DNA of 64,000 nucleotides from Promicromonospora thailandica (GCF_024171955.1 NZ_JAMTCS010000018.1:1-64000); one strand, 5' to 3'; counted from the stretch's first letter, positions 52,725 through 62,335 are shown. Program-made: numbers and translations. The notes: a model not told the origin generated them from the letters alone.

Positions 52725-54143
52725 ATGTCCCGGTTCGGCACGTTCCGATACGACAGGGCGGGCGCCGTCCGCCGGACGATCGCCGCGTCGGCGGCCGCCG
52801 CGGCGGCCCTGACGGTCACCGCCTGCGGCAGCGGCGGGCCCGAGAGCGACGGGGTGGTCACCGTCTGGACGGTCGAGACCCAGCCGGAGCGCCTCGCCGT
52901 CCAGCAGGAGGCCATGGACGCCTGGGCTGCGGACGCCGGCGTCGAGACCGAGCTCGTGCCCGTCGAGGAGGACCAGGTCTCGCAGCTCCTGTCCGCCGCG
53001 GCCCTCTCGGGCGACGACATGCCGGACGTGGTCAACGCGATCAGCCCCGGGCTGGTCCGCTCGTTCGACCGCGACGGCTACCTCGACCGGGACGCCGCCG
53101 CCGAGGTGGTCGAGGCGCTCGGTGAGGACACGTTCACGTCCGTCGCCCTCGACCTGACCAGCGACGACGGCGAGCTGCTCGCCGTCCCCTCGGACGCCTG
53201 GCCCATGATGGTCTACTACCGCACCGACCTCTTCGAGGAGGCGGGCCTGGAGCCGCCCACCACGTACGACGCGCTGCGGACGGCAGCCGAGGAGCTGACG
53301 ACGGACGGCCGGTACGGCATCACGCTGTCGACCGACGCCGCCGACCCCTTCACCCAGCAGACCCTCGAGTTCCTGGCCCAGGGCAACGGCTGCGAGCTGG
53401 TGGACGACGCCGGCGAGGCGACCCTCGACAGCCCCGCGTGCACCGAGACGATCGAGCTGTACGGCGCGCTGGCCGCGGACTTCTCGCCGGACGGGACCGA
53501 GGGCGTCGAGTCGACGCGCGCCTCCTACTTCGCGGGGCAGGCGGCGATGACGGTCTGGTCGTCGTTCCTGCTGGACGAGCTGGCCGGGCTGCGCGAGGAG
53601 TTCACGCCGTCGTGCGACGAGTGCACCGAGGACCCGGGCTGGCTCGCCGAGCACACGGCGGTGGTGCCCGTCGTCGAGGGGCCGTCCGCGGGCGGCGACG
53701 CCGCCGGGTACGTGGAGCTCGTGTCCTGGGGCATCACCGACGGGGCGGACCCGGAGACCACGGACCTCGTCGAGTACATGATGTCGGACGCGTACGTGGA
53801 CTGGCTCTCCATGGCGCCCGAGGGCAAGGTGCCGGTGCGCACCGGCACGGCCGACGACCCCGCCGAGTACACCGACGCGTGGTCCGGCCTGCAGATCGGC
53901 GTCGACCAGCGGGTCACCTTCTCGGACGTGTGGCCCACCGAGGTGACGGACACGCTCGCCGCCGCCCCCGAGTCGGCGAACCGCTGGGCGCTCCCGCAGG
54001 GGCAGGGCGCCGTGCTCGGCCCGCTCACGAGCGAGCTGCCGCTCGCGAAGGCGGCCGCCGACCTGGGCTCGGGCAGCACCGACGCCGCCGGGGCGCAGTC
54101 AGCGATGCAGGAGGCCGTGTCGGAGATCGTGGGCCGCGACTAG
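52725..54143 (+). CDS. ABC sugar transporter, substrate-binding lipoprotein
   Basis: 472 aa. ATG at 52725 has GAGGAG 7 nt upstream. Type II signal peptide with lipobox ending LTVTAC. The mature part has the family 1 sugar-binding fold: VTVWTVETQPERLAVQQEAM, DVVNAISPGLVRSFDRDGYL, YYRTDLFEEAGLEPPTTYD, AAMTVWSSFLLDE. Delivers a sugar to the two permeases. Paired Cys in SCDECTEDPGW are unusual. Confidence 0.9.
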   Translation: MSRFGTFRYDRAGAVRRTIAASAAAAAALTVTACGSGGPESDGVVTVWTVETQPERLAVQQEAMDAWAADAGVETELVPVEEDQVSQLLSAAALSGDDMPDVVNAISPGLVRSFDRDGYLDRDAAAEVVEALGEDTFTSVALDLTSDDGELLAVPSDAWPMMVYYRTDLFEEAGLEPPTTYDALRTAAEELTTDGRYGITLSTDAADPFTQQTLEFLAQGNGCELVDDAGEATLDSPACTETIELYGALAADFSPDGTEGVESTRASYFAGQAAMTVWSSFLLDELAGLREEFTPSCDECTEDPGWLAEHTAVVPVVEGPSAGGDAAGYVELVSWGITDGADPETTDLVEYMMSDAYVDWLSMAPEGKVPVRTGTADDPAEYTDAWSGLQIGVDQRVTFSDVWPTEVTDTLAAAPESANRWALPQGQGAVLGPLTSELPLAKAAADLGSGSTDAAGAQSAMQEAVSEIVGRD

Positions 54144-54190
54144 CGCGTCGGCGGGGCATCGGCCCCGTGGCCGGGGGAAGGAGGGGTGGC

Positions 54191-55087
54191 GTGGGGTCCA
54201 GGCTGCGCGGGTACGAGAACCGCGACGGGATCGCGCTCGTCGTACCGGTGACGCTGGTCGTGGCCGCGATCATCGTGCTGCCGATCGTGTGGACCGTGGT
54301 GCTGTCGTTCCAGGACGCGCGGTACGTCGACGTGGCGCGCAACGGCCTGTTCAACGAGCTCACGCTCGAGAACTACGCCGACGTGCTCACCTCGGAGGCG
54401 TTCTGGCGGTCGCTGCTCACCACCGTCCAGTACTCCGTGGCCACGACCGTGGGCTCCATCGCGGTCGGGCTGGTCGCGGCGCTCGCGTTCCGCGACCGGT
54501 TCCGCTTCCGGGCGCCGCTCCGGGCCGTCATGCTGCTGCCGTACGTGGCGCCCGTCGTGGCCACCACGTTCGTCTGGCAGGTGGCGCTGAACCCGCAGTA
54601 CGGCGTGGTCAACGCCTTCGGCACCCGGGTGCTCGGGTGGGAGCACCCGGTCAACTTCCTGTCGTCGGCGCCCACGGCGCTGCTCACGGTCATCGTCTAC
54701 GACATCTGGCGGTACTTCCCGTTCGCCTTCATGTTCCTCGGGGCGGCCCTGACGGGCCTCAGCCGCGAGATCGAGGAGGCCGCGGTGGTCGACGGCGCCA
54801 CACCGCTGCAGAAGTTCTGGTTCGTGGTGCTGCCCCAGCTGCTGCCCACGGTGGCGCTGCTCGTGCTGTTCCGCATGGTCATGGCCTTCAACGAGTTCGA
54901 CGACGTGTACCTGCTCACCGGCGGTGCCGCGGGGACGCAGGTGGCGTCGGTGCGGGTGTTCGAGCAGCTCACCGGGTCGAGCGACATCGGCGGCGCGAGT
55001 GCGACCGCCGCGGTCATGGCCGTGTTCCTGGGGGTCGCGCTCGCGATCTACCTGCGGCTCACGACGCGGCAGAGGGAGACGCCATGA
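54191..55087 (+). CDS. ABC sugar transporter permease (MalF type)
   Basis: 298 aa, six membrane helices. GTG at 54191 follows GGAGGGG. The cytoplasmic EAA loop reads EEAAVVDGATPLQKFWFVVLP, which contacts the ATPase. First helix IALVVPVTLVVAAIIVLP. Overlaps the second permease by 4 nt. No ATPase gene is in this operon, so a shared multi-system ATPase is presumed. Confidence 0.92.
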   Translation: MGSRLRGYENRDGIALVVPVTLVVAAIIVLPIVWTVVLSFQDARYVDVARNGLFNELTLENYADVLTSEAFWRSLLTTVQYSVATTVGSIAVGLVAALAFRDRFRFRAPLRAVMLLPYVAPVVATTFVWQVALNPQYGVVNAFGTRVLGWEHPVNFLSSAPTALLTVIVYDIWRYFPFAFMFLGAALTGLSREIEEAAVVDGATPLQKFWFVVLPQLLPTVALLVLFRMVMAFNEFDDVYLLTGGAAGTQVASVRVFEQLTGSSDIGGASATAAVMAVFLGVALAIYLRLTTRQRETP

Positions 55088-55950
55088 GCGCGGTCACCGT
55101 GCAGTCCGGCGTGCTGCGGGTGCTGCGCGTCGTGGTCGTCGTAGGGCTCGTGCTGGCCACCGTGGTGCCGTTCGTCTACATGCTGTCGCTGAGCTTCGTG
55201 CGCATCGACGACCTGCTGCGCGACCCGCTGCGCGTGCTGCCCGCCCTCGACCGCCTCACCACCGAGACCTACCGCGAGGTGCTGGCCTCGGAGCAGGACG
55301 GCGGGTACGGGTTCGCGCGGTTCATGCGCAACTCGGCGTTCGTGGCCGTCGCGGCGTCGGCGCTGACCGTCGTGCTCGTGGTGCCGGCGTCGTACGCGCT
55401 GACCCGCCTGCGGTTCGCGGGGCGCAGGCAGGTCTCGTGGCTGTTCCTCGCCGTCTACCTGTTCCCGACGATCATCATCGCCGTGCCCGTCTTCGTCGGG
55501 TTCCAGGTGCTCGGCCTCGGGTCGTCACTGGTGGGGCTGGTGATCGCGTACGTGGCGCTGACGGTGCCCGTCTCGGTGCACATGCTGCGCAACTACCTCG
55601 CGGGCATCCCCGAGTCGATCGACGAGGCGGCGGTGATCGACGGCGCCTCCCGCCTGCAGATCCTGACCCGCATCACCGTGCCGCTCGCGATGCCCACGAT
55701 CATGTCCACGGCGCTGTACTCGTTCATGATCGCGTGGAACGAGTTCCTGTTCGCGCTCCTCTTCCTGTCCGCCAAGCAGGACCTGTGGACCGTCTCGCTC
55801 GGCCTCACCCGCCTCGCCGACGGGCAGGAGGTGTCCAAGACCGTCCTCATGGCGGGCAGCGTGCTCCTGACCGTGCCGATCGTGATTCTGTACGGGGTGG
55901 CCGAGCGCGCCCTCACCGAGGGCCTGACCGCGGGGGCGGACAAGGGCTGA
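55084..55950 (+). CDS. ABC sugar transporter permease (MalG type)
   Basis: 288 aa, six membrane helices with EAA loop DEAAVIDGASRLQILTRITVP and MalG-type segment MLRNYLAGIPESI. Translation is coupled to the upstream permease by an ATGA overlap. Completes the binding protein/two-permease unit. Confidence 0.92.
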   Translation: MSAVTVQSGVLRVLRVVVVVGLVLATVVPFVYMLSLSFVRIDDLLRDPLRVLPALDRLTTETYREVLASEQDGGYGFARFMRNSAFVAVAASALTVVLVVPASYALTRLRFAGRRQVSWLFLAVYLFPTIIIAVPVFVGFQVLGLGSSLVGLVIAYVALTVPVSVHMLRNYLAGIPESIDEAAVIDGASRLQILTRITVPLAMPTIMSTALYSFMIAWNEFLFALLFLSAKQDLWTVSLGLTRLADGQEVSKTVLMAGSVLLTVPIVILYGVAERALTEGLTAGADKG

Positions 55951-55984
55951 GCGGCACGCACCGAGCAAGGAACCGAGGAAGAAC

Positions 55985-57190
55985 GTGGCAGCAGGCGCGG
56001 GCGAGATCCTGCAGCTCATCAGGAGCGGACGCGCGACCACGCGCACCGCGGTGCTCGACGCGACGGGCCTGTCCCGCGTCACGGTCGCCCAGCGGATCGA
56101 CGCCCTCCTGGCCGCGGGCATCATCCGCGCCGCGGGCGACGCCGGAGCCACCGGCGGCCGGCGCGCCGAACGCCTCGTGTTCGACCCGGAGGACTCGCTG
56201 GTGCTCGTCGCGGCGCTGGAGCCGGCGGAACCGAGCACCCGGTCGCCGGACGGCGGTGCACCGCCGGCGGGCCCCGACGCAGCGGCGCTCGCCGTCGTCG
56301 ACCCGCACGGCACCCTCCTGGCCCGCGCCGCACTGCCCGTGGACCTGTCCGCGGGTCCGGCGGTCGTGGTGCCGCAGGTGCTCGACGGGTTCGACGCCCT
56401 CCTGGCCGACGCCGGGATCGAGCAGTCCGCCGTCGGCGGTGTCGCGCTGTCGGTGCCGGGTCCCGTCGACCCGCACGACCACCGACTGTCCGACCCGCCC
56501 GTCCTGCCCGGCTGGGGCGGCTGGCCCGTGGTCGAGGCGGTGCGGACCCGGTTCGACGTGCCCGTGCACCTCGAGAACGACGCCGATGCCACGGCATACG
56601 GCGAGTACACCGAGCTGGCCGGCCGGCACCAGGAGCGCCCGCAGCCGTTCGTGCTGGTCAAGGCGTCGAACTTCCTCGGCGCGGGGCTCGTCCTCGACGG
56701 CCGCATCTACCGGGGCACGGACGGCGGGGCGGGCGACATCGGGCACGTCGACGTCGGGGGCGACGCGGTCTGCCGGTGCGGGCGCCGCGGCTGCCTCGCG
56801 GCGGAGGCCGGTGGCGCGGCTCTGCTGCGCCGTCTCGGGAAGGCGGGGGTTGACGTCGGGTCGCTCGCCGAGCTGTGCGCGCTCGCGGAACGCGGCGACC
56901 CGCGGGTGACGGCGGAGCTGGACCGTGCGGCCGCGCTGACCGGTCGCGTCCTGGCGGTGCTGGTGGGCGTGCTCAACCCGGCCGACCTGGTGGTGACCGG
57001 AGAGCTCGCGGTGCCCACGGTCATGGCGGGGGTCCGGGCCGGCGTCTACGCGGGGGCGCAGCCCCGGGCGACGGCGCGGCTGCGGATCCGGCCGGCGGTC
57101 CTGGGGCCGGACGCCGTGCTGGTCGGGCTGGCGCGCGTCGCCGTCGACGACCGGTTCTCGGCCCCGGCCGTGGACGCGCGCCTGGGCTGA
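55985..57190 (+). CDS. ROK family transcriptional regulator
   Basis: 401 aa. GTG at 55985 follows GAGGAA. The N-terminal winged helix (TRTAVLDATGLSRVTVAQRIDALL) precedes a ROK sugar-kinase fold with GGVALSVPGPVDP, NDADATAYGEYTE, GAGLVLDGRIYRG and a zinc motif CRCGRRGCLAAEAGG. The catalytic-loop ENDAD is seen (LENDADATA). The last gene of the sugar cluster; likely represses the ABC operon and divergent glycosidase until sugar binds. Confidence 0.9.
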   Translation: MAAGAGEILQLIRSGRATTRTAVLDATGLSRVTVAQRIDALLAAGIIRAAGDAGATGGRRAERLVFDPEDSLVLVAALEPAEPSTRSPDGGAPPAGPDAAALAVVDPHGTLLARAALPVDLSAGPAVVVPQVLDGFDALLADAGIEQSAVGGVALSVPGPVDPHDHRLSDPPVLPGWGGWPVVEAVRTRFDVPVHLENDADATAYGEYTELAGRHQERPQPFVLVKASNFLGAGLVLDGRIYRGTDGGAGDIGHVDVGGDAVCRCGRRGCLAAEAGGAALLRRLGKAGVDVGSLAELCALAERGDPRVTAELDRAAALTGRVLAVLVGVLNPADLVVTGELAVPTVMAGVRAGVYAGAQPRATARLRIRPAVLGPDAVLVGLARVAVDDRFSAPAVDARLG

Positions 57191-57237
57191 CCGGGACGTG
57201 GCCGCCCCTGACCAGGGCGCGGGTGATCTTTGGGCGT

Positions 57238-57260
57238 TTTACTGAGTTGTAATCAGTAAA
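57238..57260. promoter_or_regulatory. Operator-like inverted repeat before the xxxLxxG gene
   Basis: TTTACTGA (57238-57245) and TCAGTAAA (57253-57260) are perfect inverted copies separated by 7 nt, AT-rich against the genome. The shape suits a TetR-family operator, and xxxLxxG/YhgE genes are often TetR-controlled. 57191-57413 shows nothing else. Confidence 0.5.
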
Positions 57261-57413
57261 GACGTCCGCCGTGGCGTTCTCGCGGGTACCTTCGGCCCAG
57301 ACGCCCGCGATGTCGGGCTTCGTGCCCGCCGACGGCGGCGGGCCCGGCGGCCAGGGGGACGCCGGTCGGACAACGTCCGCGGGCGATGACGCACGCGGGG
57401 CGAGAGGTGGACG

Positions 57414-59879
57414 ATGACGCAGCTTCATGCATCCCGAGCACCAGGGCCTGGACCGACGATCTTGACGGCGGTGGGAATCGCCACGCTCCTCATCGGTGCC
57501 ATCGTGGCCACGGCCGTGATGCTCCTGTTCCAGGGCAGCGTCGCCAACGGCGCGGTCCAGCTGGCCGACGGCGCGGGCGAGCTCAACGACGGTGTCCAGA
57601 ACCGGCTGGTCTCGGGCGTCGGTGAGCTCAGCGCGGGCGCCACGGAGCTCAACTCCGGTGTGCAGGACGAGGTGGTACCGGGTGTCGAGCGGCTTGCCGA
57701 GGGCGCCGGAAAGCTGGACTCCGGCGCGTCGGACCTGCGCGAGGGCGTGGTCAAGCTGCACGACGGCTCCAAGAAGATCGCCGACGGCACCGCCGAGACG
57801 GCGTCCGACGTGGCCGACCTGGCGGACGCGTCCCTGCTGCTGACCGCGGGCTCGACGCAGCTCAACGACGGCCTGGGCACGCTCAACACCGCGGCCCCGG
57901 CGCTCGCCGAGGGCGCGACGCGCCTCGCGGACGGATCGATGCTGGTCGCCGCGGGCGTGGTCACGGTCAGCGACGGCGTGACGCCGCTGGACGCCGGCGC
58001 GAAGAAGCTGGCCTCCGGGTCGGCGCTGGTGCAGGCCGGTGTGGTGAAGGTGCGGGACGGCGTGACGCCGCTGGACGCGGGTGCGAAGAAGCTGGCCGCT
58101 GGGTCCGGCGAGGTCTACGCCGGCGTCGCGCGGGTCAGTGACGGCGTGATGCCGATCGACGCCGGTGCGCGGCAGCTGGCCGAGGGTTCGCGGACCCTGG
58201 CGGCCGGCACGGGCCAGGTCCACGCCGCGGCCACGCAGCTCGCCGACGGGTCCAGCCAGGTGCTGGCCGGGAGCCAGGAGCTCAACGGCGGCCTGTCGCA
58301 GCTCGCTGCCAACAACGGGACGATTCTCGACGGCACCGAGGCGGTGCAGGCCGGCGCGAACGACGTGGCGGCAGGTGCTGCGACTCTCGACGCGGGCGCG
58401 GACCAGATCGCCGGCGGTCTCGCACAGCTGCGTTCCGGCATGCCCGCACTGGTGGACGGTGCCGCCGCGGCGGCGACGGGGGCGCAGCAGGTTGCCGACG
58501 GCGCAGCTCCGGTGGCGGCGGGCGCGGGCCAGGCCCGGGACGGTGCCGGCCAGCTCGCCTCGAGCATCGGTGGTCTGGTCGGGGGTGCCAACCAGGTCAA
58601 GGACGGCAACCAGGCGCTCCAGCAGCAGCTCACCGCGCTGGCAGGCGCCACCGACGACCCGACGCTCAAGGCTCAGCTCCACGGGCTCGCCGGGGCCTCC
58701 GGGGAGCTCGCCGCGGGTGCCGGGCAGGTGGCTGCGGGGGCGTCCCAGGCCCAGGCTGGTGCGGCCGGCCTTCGCGACAAGCTCGGCGAGCTCGAGACGG
58801 GCGCGCAGGCCGTGTCGGCCGGGGCGCAGCAGGTCGCCGGGGGCACCGCGCAGGTGTCCGGCGGCGTCAAGCAGGTCGCGGACGGGATCGCGCCGCTCGA
58901 GGCCGGTGCGCGTGACCTCGCCGCAGGCTCCGAGCAGCTCAAGGTCGGCAGTGCCACGCTGAAGGCCGGCGTCGGACAGCTCGCCCCGGGCATCCGCCAG
59001 TACGTCGGCGGCGTCGGTAGCGCGTATGCCGGGAGCAACGCACTTCTTGCGGGCACCCAGCAGGTCGCCGGCGGCACCGCGCAGCTGGCGCAGAGCACCC
59101 CGACCCTGGTCGCGGGCGCGGCCCAGGTCGCCGGCGGTAACGCCGAGCTGGCGGCGGGCACGGGCGAGCTCAAGGCGGGTCTGCCGCGGCTGCTCGCCGG
59201 CGCGTCCCAGGTGGCCGGCGGCAACGCCGACCTGGCCGCGGGGACCGGTCAGCTCAAGGGCCGGCTGCCGGAGCTCGTCTCGGGCGCCTCCCAGGTGGCC
59301 GGCGGCAACGCGGACCTGGCTGCCGGTACCGGCAAGCTCAGGGGCGGCCTCCCGGCCCTGCTCGCGGGCGCCACGCAGGTGGCCGACGGCAACGTCGAGC
59401 TCGCTGCGCAGACACCGGCCCTCGTGTCCGGCGTCGGCCGGCTCTACGACGGTTCCGGGCGCCTCGTCGACGGCATCGTCGAGGTGCGCGACCGGGTGGT
59501 CCCGAAGGTCGAGAAGTCGCAGCGCCTGGCCGACGGCTCGGTGACCCTCCGCGACGGGCTGGGGGACGCCCGCAAGGGCACCCGCACCCTGGTGGACGGC
59601 ACCGGCGCGCTCGACGACGGCACGCAGACCCTCGCCGCGGGCGCCGTGGACCTCGCCGACGGCACCCAGCGGCTCGCCGACGGCTCCTCCGAGCTGGCCT
59701 CCGGCACCACGGAGCTGGCCTCGGGTTCCGAGCGGCTCTCGGCGGGCACGGGACGGCTGCAGAGCGAGGTCGACGACGCCGTCGTCGGCCCGATCGGCAT
59801 CGGCGTGATCCTCGCGGCCGCGCTGGGTGTGCTGCTCGCCGTGGCCGGCCTGATCCTGCTGGGCCGCCGCCGGGCCTGA
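57414..59879 (+). CDS. Giant xxxLxxG heptad-repeat surface protein with a membrane helix at each end (821 aa)
   Basis: ATG at 57414 follows GAGAGG. One membrane helix (residues about 20-41), then about 750 residues of nearly unbroken 7-residue repeats with consensus [LVI]-A-x-G-[AST]-x-[QEKR] (for example LADGSSE, VAAGASQ, LAAGTGE), then a second helix (VGPIGIGVILAAALGVLLAVAGLILLG) and a GRRRA tail. The repeat is the xxxLxxG heptad known from YhgE/Pip phage-infection proteins, but the ABC-2-like multi-helix domain of those proteins is absent. Only a few units break phase (for example near 58600-58660). The repeat region should be outside the cell, forming a long helical hairpin or fibre. Role unknown. 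Confidence 0.75.
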   Translation: MTQLHASRAPGPGPTILTAVGIATLLIGAIVATAVMLLFQGSVANGAVQLADGAGELNDGVQNRLVSGVGELSAGATELNSGVQDEVVPGVERLAEGAGKLDSGASDLREGVVKLHDGSKKIADGTAETASDVADLADASLLLTAGSTQLNDGLGTLNTAAPALAEGATRLADGSMLVAAGVVTVSDGVTPLDAGAKKLASGSALVQAGVVKVRDGVTPLDAGAKKLAAGSGEVYAGVARVSDGVMPIDAGARQLAEGSRTLAAGTGQVHAAATQLADGSSQVLAGSQELNGGLSQLAANNGTILDGTEAVQAGANDVAAGAATLDAGADQIAGGLAQLRSGMPALVDGAAAAATGAQQVADGAAPVAAGAGQARDGAGQLASSIGGLVGGANQVKDGNQALQQQLTALAGATDDPTLKAQLHGLAGASGELAAGAGQVAAGASQAQAGAAGLRDKLGELETGAQAVSAGAQQVAGGTAQVSGGVKQVADGIAPLEAGARDLAAGSEQLKVGSATLKAGVGQLAPGIRQYVGGVGSAYAGSNALLAGTQQVAGGTAQLAQSTPTLVAGAAQVAGGNAELAAGTGELKAGLPRLLAGASQVAGGNADLAAGTGQLKGRLPELVSGASQVAGGNADLAAGTGKLRGGLPALLAGATQVADGNVELAAQTPALVSGVGRLYDGSGRLVDGIVEVRDRVVPKVEKSQRLADGSVTLRDGLGDARKGTRTLVDGTGALDDGTQTLAAGAVDLADGTQRLADGSSELASGTTELASGSERLSAGTGRLQSEVDDAVVGPIGIGVILAAALGVLLAVAGLILLGRRRA

Positions 59880-59900
59880 CCGGGCACGACCCGTCATACC

Positions 59901-59940
59901 CGGTCGCCGGGCCGGAGCACCCGCTCCGGCCCGGCGACCG
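59901..59940. terminator. 18-bp perfect hairpin after the xxxLxxG gene
   Basis: Arms 59901-59918 and 59923-59940 (CGGTCGCCGGGCCGGAGC and its complement) close on an ACCC loop. It lies between convergent genes, 4 nt before the DUF305 stop. No U-tract. Confidence 0.7.
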
Positions 59941-59944
59941 TCGT

Positions 59945-60661
59945 CTACAGCTCGTCGAGCATCTGGTCGAGGCGGTCGATCTCCGCCATCTGGTCGGCGG
60001 CGATGTTGTTCGCCAGCTCGAGCACCCGCTCCTGGCTGCCCGCGGCCGCGACCTCCTTGCACATGGCGAGGGCCCCCTCGTGGTGCTTGATCATGCCCTC
60101 GAGGTACAGCCGGTCGAACTCCTGCCCCGACGCGTCCTCCAGGGCCGCCATCTCGACGTCGGTCAGCATCCCGGGCATGTCGGCGGCGTCGTGACCGTGC
60201 TCCGGGGCACGCGGACCGGAGCCGTCGCCGCCCTCGGCGGTCAGCGGCACGGGGTAGTCGTTCTCCTCCAGCCAGCTCGTCATGAGGTCGATCTCGCTGG
60301 CCTGCACCACGTCGATGCGGTTCGCGAACGTCTTGAGCTGCTCCGACGCCGCCCGCTCCGGTGCGAGCACCGACATCTCGATGGCCTGGTCGTGGTGCCA
60401 GATCATGTCGGAGAGGAACTCGGCGTCAGCCCGCGAGAACGGCGCCTGCTCCGGCGCGCCCTCGTAGTCCTCGGGCGCGACGGTCTTCGCCGGCTCCCCC
60501 GGCTTGCCGGGCTGCACCACCACGGAGCTCGGGGTCGAGACCGTCTCCGGCTCCTCGTCCGGGCTGCACGCGGACAGAGCGAGCGTCGGCACCAGCACGA
60601 CCAGCCCGATCGCGGCCGTCCGGGCGCGCATCCGGCGTCCGGCACCTGTCAGCATTCCCAC
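59945..60661 (-). CDS. DUF305 lipoprotein
   Basis: 238 aa. GTG at 60661 has GAGAGG upstream. Lipobox in VLVPTLALSACSPDEE. The two DUF305 His-containing helices are seen: DMIWHHDQAIEMS and GMIKHHEGALAMCKE, plus HGHD between them. DUF305 proteins (ferritin-like bundle) are often linked to copper or other metal handling in actinobacteria. Divergent from the LVIVD gene. Confidence 0.88.
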   Translation of the reverse strand: MGMLTGAGRRMRARTAAIGLVVLVPTLALSACSPDEEPETVSTPSSVVVQPGKPGEPAKTVAPEDYEGAPEQAPFSRADAEFLSDMIWHHDQAIEMSVLAPERAASEQLKTFANRIDVVQASEIDLMTSWLEENDYPVPLTAEGGDGSGPRAPEHGHDAADMPGMLTDVEMAALEDASGQEFDRLYLEGMIKHHEGALAMCKEVAAAGSQERVLELANNIAADQMAEIDRLDQMLDEL

Positions 60662-60796
60662 GGCGATCCTCTCTGCGGGCTCACGGTCGCGTCATCGGCA
60701 GGTCATCGGCACTGCGGCCGCGGACCATCGGATGGCGTCACCCGCCGGAATCTACCAACCCCTTCCGGCACCGGCGATGCCCTGTCCGCGCCGCTA

Positions 60797-60816
60797 GGTG
60801 GTGATTTGTCACCACC
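60797..60816. promoter_or_regulatory. 8-bp inverted repeat in the DUF305/LVIVD divergent region
   Basis: GGTGGTGA (60797-60804) and TCACCACC (60809-60816) are perfect inverted copies around TTTG. It lies in the 238-nt divergent gap and could control both genes. Confidence 0.45.
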
Positions 60817-60899
60817 ATGTTAAAGATCGAGAAACTCCTGGTCCTGAGAGGTCCCTGTGAGCAACACTGCCCTCAACCGATCTAGGAGGTGTGACGCCC

Positions 60900-62306
60900 G
60901 TGCGTCGTCCAACCTTTACCCGATCTCGAGCGCGGGGCGCCGCAGGTGTCGCCCTGACCGCGATCTTCGCCGCTGCGGCGGTGGCGCTCGCGGGGCCCTC
61001 CGCGATGGCCTCCGTCGCGGACCCGGACGTCCCGCCGGGCGAGACCGCGTCCTACAACATGACCCACCTCAGCAACCAGCCGAAGAACGGCGCGCTGCAG
61101 GGGACCGGCTCGGACATCGCCTTCCAGGGCAAGTACGCCTACGCCGGCAACTACGACGGCTTCACCGTCTACGACCTGACGAACAAGGCGAACCCGAAGC
61201 AGGTCGTCCAGGTCTACTGCCCGGGCTCGCAGAACGACGTCTCGGTCTACAAGAACATCCTGGTGCTCTCCACCGACTCGTCCCGCAGCGACGACTCGTG
61301 CGCCTCGACGTCGCTCCCGGCGACCGAGAAGAGCGCGTGGGAGGGCATCAAGATCTGGGACATCTCGAACCCGCTCTCGCCGCGGTACGTGAAGTCCATC
61401 GAGACCGAGTGCGGCTCGCACACCCACTCGCTCGCACCGTCGAAGAACGGCCGGGACCTCTATGCCTACGTGTCGTCCTACTCGCCCAACGCGACGTTCC
61501 CGGACTGCCAGCCGCCGCACGACTTCATCTCGATCGTGAAGATCCCGGTGAAGCACCCGACGCAGGCGAAGCTCGTCGCCACGCCGAACCTCTTCCCGGA
61601 CGGCGGCTACGAGGGCGACCCGGACCGCAGCGCCTCGACCACGAGCGGCTGCCACGACATCACCACCTACGCCAAGTACGACCTGGCGGCCGGCGCGTGC
61701 ATGGGTGACGGCATCCTCATGGACATCAAGAACCGTGAGCGTCCGCGCGTGATCAGCCAGGTGCGGGACACGGAGAACTTCGCGTTCTGGCACTCGGCCA
61801 CGTTCAACAACGACGCCACCAAGGTCGTCTTCACCGATGAGCTCGGTGGCGGCGGTCTCGCGACCTGCACCGGCGAGTTCGCGCCGGAGCTGGGCGCCAA
61901 CGGCATCTACGACATCAAGAAGGGCCGGCACGGGACGACGGAGCTGAAGTTCCAGTCGTACTACAAGATCCCGCGCATCAACACCGAGAACGAGAACTGC
62001 GTGGCCCACAACGGCTCGCTGATCCCGGTCAAGGGCAAGGACCTCATGGTCCAGTCGTGGTACCAGGGCGGCGTCTCGGTGTTCGACTTCACCGACTCGA
62101 AGCGCCCGCGCGAGGTCGCCTGGTTCGACCGCGGCGAGGGCGTGAGCAGCGGCGGCACCTGGTCGACGTACTACTACAACGGCTACGCCTACTCGAACGA
62201 CCTCGGCATCGGTTTCGACACGTACGACATCGACGACCGGATCGACGGCAAGGCCGAGCGGGTCAAGCTCACGTCGCTCAACCCGCAGATGCAGGAGCGG
62301 TTCTGA
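60900..62306 (+). CDS. Secreted LVIVD-repeat protein (468 aa)
   Basis: GTG at 60900 is chosen because AGGAGGT lies 9 nt upstream; GTG at 60891 is in frame but abuts that site. Signal peptide (TRSRARGAAGVALTAIFAAA to AMA). The mature part has beta-propeller-like LVIVD repeats (KYAYAGNYDGFTVYDLTNKANP; GIKIWDISNPLSPRYVKSIE; GVSVFDFTDSKRPREVAWFD) and conserved His-rich spots (CGSHTHSL, GCHDI, CVAHNGSL). Often found beside DUF305 genes, which flank it here on both sides. Biochemical role unknown. Confidence 0.85.
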   Translation: MRRPTFTRSRARGAAGVALTAIFAAAAVALAGPSAMASVADPDVPPGETASYNMTHLSNQPKNGALQGTGSDIAFQGKYAYAGNYDGFTVYDLTNKANPKQVVQVYCPGSQNDVSVYKNILVLSTDSSRSDDSCASTSLPATEKSAWEGIKIWDISNPLSPRYVKSIETECGSHTHSLAPSKNGRDLYAYVSSYSPNATFPDCQPPHDFISIVKIPVKHPTQAKLVATPNLFPDGGYEGDPDRSASTTSGCHDITTYAKYDLAAGACMGDGILMDIKNRERPRVISQVRDTENFAFWHSATFNNDATKVVFTDELGGGGLATCTGEFAPELGANGIYDIKKGRHGTTELKFQSYYKIPRINTENENCVAHNGSLIPVKGKDLMVQSWYQGGVSVFDFTDSKRPREVAWFDRGEGVSSGGTWSTYYYNGYAYSNDLGIGFDTYDIDDRIDGKAERVKLTSLNPQMQERF

Positions 62307-62335
62307 CGGACGCCGGCTGACCGACGCCACGTCGA

